A stretch of DNA of 39,515 bases from Muribaculum sp. (GTDB lineage: Bacteria > Bacteroidota > Bacteroidia > Bacteroidales > Muribaculaceae). Both the position numbers and the translations under genes were made by a program. Each line of letters opens with the position of its first letter. Within the stretch, counting starts at the first letter, position 1. The notes beneath the pieces were generated by a model. It made no database searches, was not told the DNA's origin, and was given only the letters and a program-made list of their open reading frames with translations. The DNA is taken from contig JAMPAV010000016.1 in the NCBI GenBank assembly GCA_023667055.1, positions 1 through 39,515 on the forward strand. The letters run 5' to 3'. Shown here piece after piece: positions 33,123 through 39,515 of the stretch.

Positions 33123-35159
33123 TTATTTAGCGAGAAAAGCTTTTACTTTGGCGAGAACGTTATCGATGGTGTAGCCGAATTTTTCGTCGAGCACCTTCAG
33201 AGGTGCGGATGCACCGAAACGTTCCATACCGAAAATCTCGAAGTCACCTTTCATGACCGGATAAAGCACTGCTGGAAGACCGGCTGTGATACCGAACATC
33301 TTCACTCCGTAAGGAATCACCTCGTCGCGATATTCTTTCGGCTGGCGGCAGAAAAGTCCAACAGATGGAACAGACACTACACGTGCACCTATACCCTCTT
33401 CACCAAGTTTTTCGGCAACATGCATTGCAAGCGCCACCTCAGAACCATTGGCTACAAGTACAATCTTGGTGGTTGGAGCGTCATATACCACATAACCTCC
33501 CATCTCAGTCTTCTTGGCCTCGGCAGCACGGTCGCCGGCAGGAAGATCCTCAAGATTCTGACGTGAGAATACAAGGATTGTAGGAGATTTCTTATTCTCA
33601 AGTGCAATGCGATAGCTTTCCACAGTCTCGGCACTGTCGCAGGGACGAAGCACAAGTGCTGCCTGATGACCGGCCAGATTGTCCATCTGTTCGAGAAGAC
33701 GAATCTGAGCTTCTTGTTCCACCGGCTCGTGAGTAGGACCATCCTCGCCTACACGGAAAGCATCGTGGGTGAAGATAAACTTCACAGGAAGTTCCATAAG
33801 AGCCGCCATTCGGATGGCCGGTTTCATGTAATCTGAGAACACGAAGAATGTGCCGCAGGCCGCTATGCAACCGCCATGAAGCGCGATACCATTGCAAATG
33901 CAAGCCATGGTCAATTCGGCTACACCGCTCTGGAGGAATGCACCTGAGAAGTCACCCTTCACAAAAGCATGTGTTTTCTTCAAGAAACCATCAGTCTTGT
34001 CAGAGTTAGCAAGGTCAGCAGAGCTTACTATCATGTTGTGTACATGATCAGCGAGGAATGAAAGGACAGCCGCTGAAGATGCACGTGAAGCCATATTGGG
34101 TTTGAGAGCGACCTTGGTCCAGTCAAGGTCTGGGAGTTTGCCTTCGAGCCATTCCTGAAGGGTCTTGGCCTCTTCGGGATTCTGCTGTGCCCATTCAGCA
34201 TATTCAGCTTTGCGAGCCTGAGCATTCTTGATGAGCTCCTCGCGGCGATCGGCATAAAGTTTCTTAACGTCATCCCAAATCTGCCACGGGTTCTTCGGGT
34301 CGCCTCCGAGATTCTCTACGGTCTTGTCAAGGTCAGCACCGGCAGCTGTCAGAGGCTGGCCGTGGGTAGCCACATGTCCTTCGAGACTGCTTCCATCTGC
34401 AGCAACTACCTTGCGAGCCATCACAGTATGACCAATGATAAGAGTTGGACGTTCCTTCTCATTGCGGGCATCCTCTATAGCACCGGCAATTGCAAGAGGA
34501 TCTGTGCCGTCAACCTCAAGCACGTTCCAGTTCCAAGCACGATACTTTGCAGCAGTATCCTCAGAAGTGACATCTTTCACCTTTGTGGAAAGCTGCACTT
34601 CATTGCTATCGTAGAACATGATGAGATTGTGGAGACCGAGATTTCCGGCAATGCGACCGGCACCCTGAGATATCTCCTCCTGTATGCCACCGTCAGAAAT
34701 GAAGGCGTAAGTTTTGTGCTCAACTACCTTTCCGAAACGAGCCGCAAGGAAACGTTCCGCAATGGCACAACCCACTGCATACACGTGACCCTGACCGAGA
34801 GGTCCGGAGCTGTTTTCAATGCCACGTGCCACATTCAGTTCGGGATGACCGGGAGTCGCGGTGTCCCACTGGCGGAAGCCCTGGAGTTCTTCCATGGTGT
34901 ATTTGCCTGTGAGGGCAAGCACAGAATAGAGCATTGTGCTCATGTGACCGGGATCAAGGAAGAAACGGTCGCGAGCAAACCAACCGGGATCTTCAGGATC
35001 ATAGTTAAGGAATGAAGAATAAAGCACGTTGACAAAGTCAGCACCGCCCATTGCGCCACCGGGGTGACCGGACTTTGCTTTCTCCACCATTTCGGCTATC
35101 AGGACACGCATGTTGTCTGCGCCGCGAGTCAGAAGGTTTGAATCAATTGTCTTTGACAT
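33123..35159 (-). CDS. tkt: Transketolase
   Basis: A 678-aa thiamine-diphosphate enzyme moving two-carbon units in the non-oxidative pentose phosphate pathway. The N-terminal ThDP domain has KSGHPGGAMGGADF and SSGPLGQGHVYAVG. The GDG...N motif appears as SDGGIQEEISQGAGRIAG followed by SNEVQL, with Ser for the first Gly. The middle domain has FRVGEDGPTHEPVEQ, with the catalytic Glu region, and the C-terminal domain ends VLDEKFGYTIDNVLAKVKAFL. Full length. It follows the sugar permease on the same strand with a hairpin between them. Confidence 0.96.
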   Translation of the reverse strand: MSKTIDSNLLTRGADNMRVLIAEMVEKAKSGHPGGAMGGADFVNVLYSSFLNYDPEDPGWFARDRFFLDPGHMSTMLYSVLALTGKYTMEELQGFRQWDTATPGHPELNVARGIENSSGPLGQGHVYAVGCAIAERFLAARFGKVVEHKTYAFISDGGIQEEISQGAGRIAGNLGLHNLIMFYDSNEVQLSTKVKDVTSEDTAAKYRAWNWNVLEVDGTDPLAIAGAIEDARNEKERPTLIIGHTVMARKVVAADGSSLEGHVATHGQPLTAAGADLDKTVENLGGDPKNPWQIWDDVKKLYADRREELIKNAQARKAEYAEWAQQNPEEAKTLQEWLEGKLPDLDWTKVALKPNMASRASSAAVLSFLADHVHNMIVSSADLANSDKTDGFLKKTHAFVKGDFSGAFLQSGVAELTMACICNGIALHGGCIAACGTFFVFSDYMKPAIRMAALMELPVKFIFTHDAFRVGEDGPTHEPVEQEAQIRLLEQMDNLAGHQAALVLRPCDSAETVESYRIALENKKSPTILVFSRQNLEDLPAGDRAAEAKKTEMGGYVVYDAPTTKIVLVANGSEVALAMHVAEKLGEEGIGARVVSVPSVGLFCRQPKEYRDEVIPYGVKMFGITAGLPAVLYPVMKGDFEIFGMERFGASAPLKVLDEKFGYTIDNVLAKVKAFLAK

Positions 35160-35198
35160 TATGAGTTATATTTTAGTGTATATGTTTTGGTTAGAAAT

Positions 35199-35231
35199 GT
35201 GACTGATTGGCATCTTATTGCAATCAGTCAC
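35199..35231 (-). terminator. Hairpin between permease and transketolase
   Basis: GTGACTGATTG (35199-35209) and CAATCAGTCAC (35221-35231) form a perfect 11-bp stem with an 11-nt loop. The following T-run on the minus strand is weak (ATTTCT), so partial read-through into the transketolase gene is plausible. Confidence 0.7.
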
Positions 35232-35246
35232 GTTGAGAATTGTCAA

Positions 35247-36563
35247 TTAGCCGGCATTGAGGACCTGATCCTCGTTGATGTCATCTACAGGGATATCTGT
35301 ATTCACATTCTTGCAGCCAATGAGTGCATAATAGAAGATATATGCAACCATGGCGAATACAAGCCAGTAGCTGTTGACATAGCCAAAGTTACGCGCAATC
35401 CAGTCCTGTATAAACGGCATGATACCACCGCCAACCACCATGGTCATGAAAAGGCCCGACGCCTTTGCAGTATATTTTCCAAGACCTTCAGTGGCAAGGT
35501 TAAAGATACCGCCCCACATAACAGAGGTACAGATACCGCAGAGGAAAAGGAAGAGACACTTCATCGGCACCTCTCCACTTGTGATGTTGAGAGCCTCGAA
35601 ACTCGGAGACTGGAACTTGATAGACTCAGGAAGAAGGATTGCGATGAGAAGGAAAACCAATGCAACTGCAGAAACCACTATCAACTGTGTACGTGTAGAT
35701 ACTTTTCCACTGATAATAGAGCTTAGGAAACGGCCTACAAGCATAAGAAGCCAATAAAGGGCAGCAAGGGAGCCTGCCACGGCAGCTGCACCTTCGAAAT
35801 TCTCACGGCTTATCCAAGCGTTCATCTCGCCCGGAATACCGATTTCCACTCCCACATAGAAGAAGATGGCTATGATGCCGAGAGTGCAGTGACGGAAAGC
35901 AAAGGGGGTATGTTCGTAGGTTGCTTTGCTCAGGTTCTTCTGAGGTTCCTCTATCTTAATGAATGAAATTACAATAAAGGCCAATACAAAGATTATGATA
36001 CCGGTTATCACAAGGGGAGCGACGGCAGCCATTGTAGTTTCTTTGGTAAGAGTACCGACAAGCACACCTACAAGCATTGGAGTAAGAGTACCGGATAGGG
36101 AGTTGAGCGATCCACCAGTCTGAATCAACTGGTTGCCTTTATTGCCGCCACCACCGAGTAGGTTGAGCATAGGGTTAACAACAGTGTTGAGCATACATAC
36201 ACAGAAACCGCATACAAGAGCACCGAGAAGATATACGAATAGAGCAGATTCTCCAGTACCCACCCAACTCGAAGCAAGCTGAATGAAAAGACCGATAGCA
36301 CCCACCGCAAGCGCTATAAGAGCAGTTTTCTTATAACCATATTTGATAAGCATGTTACCAGCCGGAATACCCATGAATAGATATGCGGTAAAGTTCATAA
36401 GGTTACCTGCCATACCGGCCCATTCATATCTGAAACCCCAGATATTACCGAAGGGGGCCGCCATGTTGGTCACGAAAGATATCATCGCGAAGATGAAAAA
36501 CATCGTGATGATTGCAACTGTACGCCCCGATTGCGGAGCCGCTGCTGCTGAAGTTTTACTCAT
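35247..36563 (-). CDS. MFS sugar permease, FucP/GluP type
   Basis: A 438-aa 12-helix transporter. The N-terminal half has FVTNMAAPFGNIWGFRYEWAG and LMGIPAGNMLIKYGYKK-like inter-helix loop 2-3, followed by GFCVCMLNTVVNPMLNLLGG. This is the FucP/glucose-galactose/mannose H+ symporter group of Bacteroidetes. The middle helices are separated by the charged loop IKIEEPQKNLSKATYEH. It likely takes up a hexose or fucose feeding the transketolase-linked pathways. Promoter not identified; a heptamer array precedes it. Confidence 0.9.
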   Translation of the reverse strand: MSKTSAAAAPQSGRTVAIITMFFIFAMISFVTNMAAPFGNIWGFRYEWAGMAGNLMNFTAYLFMGIPAGNMLIKYGYKKTALIALAVGAIGLFIQLASSWVGTGESALFVYLLGALVCGFCVCMLNTVVNPMLNLLGGGGNKGNQLIQTGGSLNSLSGTLTPMLVGVLVGTLTKETTMAAVAPLVITGIIIFVLAFIVISFIKIEEPQKNLSKATYEHTPFAFRHCTLGIIAIFFYVGVEIGIPGEMNAWISRENFEGAAAVAGSLAALYWLLMLVGRFLSSIISGKVSTRTQLIVVSAVALVFLLIAILLPESIKFQSPSFEALNITSGEVPMKCLFLFLCGICTSVMWGGIFNLATEGLGKYTAKASGLFMTMVVGGGIMPFIQDWIARNFGYVNSYWLVFAMVAYIFYYALIGCKNVNTDIPVDDINEDQVLNAG

Positions 36564-36599
36564 TTTAATTTTTTATTTTAAGGTTAATATTATTTAAAA

Positions 36600-36627
36600 G
36601 TTAAGGGTTAAGGGTTAAGAGTTAAGG
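36600..36627. repeat. GTTAAGG heptamer array
   Basis: Four tandem 7-mers: GTTAAGG (36600-36606), GTTAAGG (36607-36613), GTTAAGA (36614-36620), GTTAAGG (36621-36627). It lies between the stop of the YggS-type gene and the permease start, both on the minus strand, so in the permease leader. Confidence 0.85.
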
Positions 36628-36628
36628 G

Positions 36629-37291
36629 TTAGTATTGGCGGGAGCCGAAGATGGCTGTGCCGATGCGCACAAGGTTAGAGCCTTCCTCGACTGCCACCTG
36701 CCAGTCGCCCGACATACCCATTGAGACAATGTCGAATCCCAAAAGATCCGGTGCCACCTCAAGAATCCGGTTTCGAGTATCCGAAATCCGGCGGAAATCC
36801 GCCCTCACACGCAGCATGTCGTCGGTATTTGATGCCATGCCCATGACTCCGCATATATGAGTGGCTTTCAAGGTCTCAAACTTCCTTGCCTTGAAATAGT
36901 CCAGCAATTCTTCCGGATAAAATCCAAATTTCGTCTCTTCCCGAGCCACATGCAGCTGCATCAGCACTTTAGTGACGACACCAGCCTTAGCCGACTCCTC
37001 ATCAATCAGATTGAGAAGGCGTTCGCTATCCACACTTTCTATCAGCGACACATGCGGAATAAGCAGGCGCACCTTGTTGGTCTGAAGATGACCGATGAAA
37101 TGCCACTTTATGTCGGAAGGGAGACACTTGATTTTTTCCAGCAGTTCCCGGACACGGCTTTCACCGAAGATTCGCTGACCGGCGGAATAAGCCTCTGCGA
37201 TAGCCCCGGCCGGGTGAAATTTGCTTACCGCACAAAGTTGGACACCTGCAGGAAGCTCTTTATGAATCTTTATTATTTCCTCGGAAATCAT
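36629..37291 (-). CDS. yggS: YggS/PROSC-family PLP homeostasis protein
   Basis: A 220-aa single-domain fold-type-III PLP-binding protein. LCAVSKFHPAGAIAEAY holds the PLP Lys (SK). GESRVRELLEKI, WHFIGHLQTNKVR, SVDSERLL, MGMSGDWQVAVEEG and LVRIGTAIFG are family signatures. It buffers pyridoxal phosphate in the cytoplasm; it has no known catalytic activity. It lies 61 bp after the DUF4494 gene on the same strand, probably in one transcript. Confidence 0.95.
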   Translation of the reverse strand: MISEEIIKIHKELPAGVQLCAVSKFHPAGAIAEAYSAGQRIFGESRVRELLEKIKCLPSDIKWHFIGHLQTNKVRLLIPHVSLIESVDSERLLNLIDEESAKAGVVTKVLMQLHVAREETKFGFYPEELLDYFKARKFETLKATHICGVMGMASNTDDMLRVRADFRRISDTRNRILEVAPDLLGFDIVSMGMSGDWQVAVEEGSNLVRIGTAIFGSRQY

Positions 37292-37321
37292 GTGTATAAT
37301 GGATTAGGGTTGGGCTTCTTC

Positions 37322-37371
37322 AGCGACATCGGCTAAAGCCGGTGTTTCCATGCTAAGATGCCGGTGTCGCT
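37322..37371 (-). repeat. 12-bp inverted repeat over the DUF4494 stop
   Basis: AGCGACATCGGC (37322-37333) and GCCGGTGTCGCT (37360-37371) pair at 11 of 12 positions with a 26-nt loop holding the DUF4494 stop codon. A shorter stem (GGCTAAAGCC) is nested at one side. No T-run follows, so it is likely a processing or attenuation structure rather than a terminator. Confidence 0.55.
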
Positions 37372-37820
37372 GTTTTTTCAGGTGTGTCGTATTCGTAAGG
37401 ATACACGTCCATGAGTGGGGTCTCGGTGATGGAGGCTATCTGATAGTCGGCCATGGTACCCTTCATGCCATCCTGAAATCTGCCAAGTGCATTCTGGAAG
37501 TCTCCTGCCTGAACGAGTATGAAACTTGCAGATTTTTTCTCCTTGCCACTTTTTTCATCGAGCGTGATGAAGTTGACCTTTACCATATAATATTTATCGG
37601 CATAGTCGGATTCATCGAAGAAAATCTCTGAAATCTTTGTCTTCTTGACAGCGGAAACAGTAAATTCTCCTGATATGAAAGGTGTGATTTTCTCTATGAT
37701 ACGGGCCTCGGCATCCGTAAATGTCAAAGCATCTACGAGATAGGGTTCGTTTACTTTCTTGACCGCTCCATTCTCTTGCATGCGGTCGTATCTAATTTTG
37801 GTTTCAAACCAGAGTGCCAT
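37353..37820 (-). CDS. DUF4494-family protein
   Basis: A 155-aa cytoplasmic protein of a Bacteroidetes-specific family: MALWFETKIRYDRMQENGAVKKV, VDALTFTDAEARI and FFDESDYADKYYMVKV are the recognisable blocks. It has a mixed beta/alpha make-up and no catalytic motif. Function is unknown. It is first in an apparent DUF4494-yggS transcript. An AGTTTTC heptamer array lies directly upstream of its start. Confidence 0.85.
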   Translation of the reverse strand: MALWFETKIRYDRMQENGAVKKVNEPYLVDALTFTDAEARIIEKITPFISGEFTVSAVKKTKISEIFFDESDYADKYYMVKVNFITLDEKSGKEKKSASFILVQAGDFQNALGRFQDGMKGTMADYQIASITETPLMDVYPYEYDTPEKTATPAS

Positions 37821-37823
37821 GAT

Positions 37824-37855
37824 AGTTTTCAGTTTTCAGTTTTCAGTTTTCAGTT
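37824..37855. repeat. AGTTTTC heptamer array before DUF4494
   Basis: Four perfect tandem copies of AGTTTTC (37824-37851) plus AGTT. It starts four bases before the DUF4494 start codon (minus strand), so it occupies the ribosome-binding region. A change of copy number would shift the leader by 7 nt. Confidence 0.92.
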
Positions 37856-38042
37856 ATTTTTGGAGAGGGCACTACAAGCGCAACTGCAAAGTTAGCAATA
37901 AAAATTGAGAAAACCGCCCATTTGGCAATCAAAAATGCTGCGACTCAAAAAATATTTTTACCGGCATGACATAAATGCTTCAAAAAATGTTAATAATAAA
38001 GAGACAAAACATCCACACAAGCCATAAAGACAAGAAAAAGAT

Positions 38043-38606
38043 ATGAACATCTACAGCCAGCTATTTCTCACCTTTCTCAAGATAGGCGCATTCACCTTCG
38101 GCGGAGGATGGGCCATGATATCCATCATCGAAAAGGAAATAGTGGATAAGCACCACTGGATCGAACGTGATGAGTTTCTCGACCTGCTCGCAATAGCCCA
38201 GTCACTACCGGGTATTTTAGCCGTGAACATAGCCACATCCATCGGCGACAGACTGCGTGGGGTAAAAGGTGGAATTGTGGCTTCATTAGGCACGATACTC
38301 CCCTCCTTTCTCATCATTCTTGCCATCGCAATTTTCCTGACCCCTGAGACAATAAAAGAAAGCCGTTTGCTCAGCAGTATCTTCATGGGAATTCGCCCTG
38401 CTGTGGTGGCACTGATCATAGCACCGGTCATCACCACAGCAAAGGCCGCAAAATTGAAATTAACCACGATATGGATCCCGGCTCTTGCAGCACTGATGAT
38501 TTCTCTCGACATCGGATTCATTTCAAACCCAATCACATGGATAGCTCTTGGAGCAGTAGGGGGATACTTGCACTGGCGTTTCTCCCACAAAACCCTAACA
38601 AATTAA
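38043..38606 (+). CDS. chrA: Chromate transporter, half-size subunit 1
   Basis: A 187-aa membrane protein of the CHR family, single-domain form. AFTFGGGWAMISIIEKEIV and the LAIAQSLPGILAVNIATSIGDRLRGVKGG segment with its PG signature are family hallmarks. About five helices. Two such halves together equal one full ChrA. Anion substrate unproven; chromate or sulfate-like transport is the family role. A short gap with a palindrome separates it from the second half. Confidence 0.93.
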   Translation: MNIYSQLFLTFLKIGAFTFGGGWAMISIIEKEIVDKHHWIERDEFLDLLAIAQSLPGILAVNIATSIGDRLRGVKGGIVASLGTILPSFLIILAIAIFLTPETIKESRLLSSIFMGIRPAVVALIIAPVITTAKAAKLKLTTIWIPALAALMISLDIGFISNPITWIALGAVGGYLHWRFSHKTLTN

Positions 38607-38754
38607 ACCTCACCCATAAACTAAACCCTAAACCATAATGTCACTAAATAAATCATTGAAATCATCGGTTTCCCTCCTGTGTAAGGGGCTTCAAGCCCCT
38701 TAATACAATGTTAATATAGCGACATTGCCCTAAACTCTAAACTATTTAGAAAAG
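38607..38754. other. Gap with palindrome between the two chromate halves
   Basis: No gene. Loose ATAAACTA/AAACCCTA units follow the first stop (38610-38637). A perfect 21-nt palindrome, TAAGGGGCTT-C-AAGCCCCTTA, lies at 38682-38702, of the same build as the REP-like stems at 26847 and 27687 though different in sequence. Confidence 0.7.
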
Positions 38755-39363
38755 ATGGAGATATACTTGAAAATGATATGGGCCTATCTTAAGATAGGGA
38801 TTTTCGGATTCGGAGGTGGCTATGCCATGCTATCGCTTGTTGAGAGATCGGTGGTTGGTCCCGGCTGGATAAGCGAACAGATGTTTACCGACATTGTGGC
38901 AATCTCGCAGATGACACCTGGTCCCATTGGTATCAACTCCGCAACATACATCGGTTATGTGGCCCCGGGGCAGGTGACCGCCGGCGCACTTGCCTCACCA
39001 CTATGGGGAATACTCGGAAGCGTTCTCTGCACCTTGGCTGTGACCATACCATCATTTATTCTTGTAATAAAGGCATCCCACTTTATCAGGAAACACAACG
39101 AGAGCGGAGTGATCAAAGCCATATTCGCGGGATTAAGACCTGTAGTGGTGGGTTTGATTGCATCTGCGGCCATAATGCTGATGAATTGGGCCAATTTTGC
39201 ACCCGACCATGACACAAAGACGCTAATATATAGCATCTTGATATGTGTGGCATCTTTTTGCATGGTCTTCTTCAAGATAGAAATCAAGGGAAAGAAGCGG
39301 GGACTGCATCCCATACTGGTGATATGCCTTATGGGGGCGGTAGGATTTGCCCTTTACTACTAA
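38755..39363 (+). CDS. chrA: Chromate transporter, half-size subunit 2
   Basis: A 202-aa membrane protein of the CHR family. IFGFGGGYAMLSLVERSVV and AISQMTPGPIGINSATYIGY are the subunit-2 counterparts of the first gene's motifs; the PG pair is again present. About five to six helices. The pair should form a heteromer with opposite topologies. Ends at 39363 with repeat DNA beyond. Confidence 0.93.
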   Translation: MEIYLKMIWAYLKIGIFGFGGGYAMLSLVERSVVGPGWISEQMFTDIVAISQMTPGPIGINSATYIGYVAPGQVTAGALASPLWGILGSVLCTLAVTIPSFILVIKASHFIRKHNESGVIKAIFAGLRPVVVGLIASAAIMLMNWANFAPDHDTKTLIYSILICVASFCMVFFKIEIKGKKRGLHPILVICLMGAVGFALYY

Positions 39364-39371
39364 TTCAATAA

Positions 39372-39431
39372 GTTGAGGTTTATGGGGTTATTGGTTTATA
39401 GGTTTATGGGTTTATGGGTTTATTTTATCGG
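39372..39431 (+). repeat. Hairpin/GGTTTAT intergenic element, copy 3
   Basis: AAGTTGAGGTTTATGG (39371-39386) keeps the end of the hairpin, then GGTTTATA and three GGTTTATG-type units, ending in a 22-bp stretch (39410-39431) identical to 30322-30343, including TTTTATCGG. The final 84 bp of the window (39432-39515) hold no recognised feature. Confidence 0.85.
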
Positions 39432-39515
39432 AAATCTGCCCATTCATAAGTACAGTGTCAATTATATGAAACGGACATGAACGGCTTTCGCCAAAGGGAA
39501 TGAAAAAGGTGTATG

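Overview
The window looks like chromosomal DNA from a member of the Bacteroidales, most likely a gut Muribaculaceae-type organism (an inference from gene content, not a placement). The evidence is the TTTG-N19/20-TAnnTTTG promoter architecture seen at six places, a DUF4494 protein, a FucP-type sugar permease, two half-size chromate transporters, a cysteine-type glutathione peroxidase and a GH28 pectin-type hydrolase. No rRNA, tRNA, CRISPR array, transposase or integrase was recognised.

Layout. 160-5698 (minus) is a tripartite RND efflux operon (adaptor, pump, TolC-like channel), with a divergent AraC-type regulator at 5869-6792. 6901-9242 (plus) is a three-gene run: an unknown polytopic membrane protein, a glutathione peroxidase and an HSL-type alpha/beta hydrolase. 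9359-12004 (minus) holds a GH28 hydrolase and a DUF4143-type AAA ATPase, whose upstream region carries four evenly spaced palindromic repeats. 12229-32991 is a late cobalamin (B12) synthesis and salvage region. Plus strand: PAS-only protein, CbiA, a BtuD-like ATPase, CobQ, CobD, CbiB. Minus strand, converging: HAD phosphatase, CobU, CobT, CobS, CobC. Together these amidate the corrin ring, attach aminopropanol phosphate, activate the intermediate, prepare the lower-ligand ribotide and close the nucleotide loop.

This B12 region is interrupted repeatedly by accessory cassettes that look more AT-rich: an ABC-type ATPase plus a small acidic partner in a 4-nt overlap (13902-15571, the best candidate for an undescribed defence-like system); an unknown membrane protein; a HigB/HigA toxin-antitoxin pair; a sialate O-acetylesterase directly behind the BtuD-like gene; an AccI-like restriction-modification pair (20401-23246); and a HEPN/nucleotidyltransferase pair framed by two REP-like direct repeats 840 bp apart.

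33123-39363 is housekeeping: transketolase, sugar permease, YggS-type PLP protein, DUF4494 protein and the two chromate-transporter halves.

A second layer is intergenic. A composite repeat, made of a short hairpin (TCAACTTTCGC/GCGAAAGTTGA) and a run of GGTTTAT(A/G) units, occurs in whole or part at about 9292, 24784 (inverted), 30281, 30413 (inverted) and 39372. Two heptamer arrays (AGTTTTC x4, GTTAAGG x4) and one 16-bp tandem repeat sit in other gaps. Three plus-strand promoters (12177, 15881, 17186) resemble each other well beyond the consensus.
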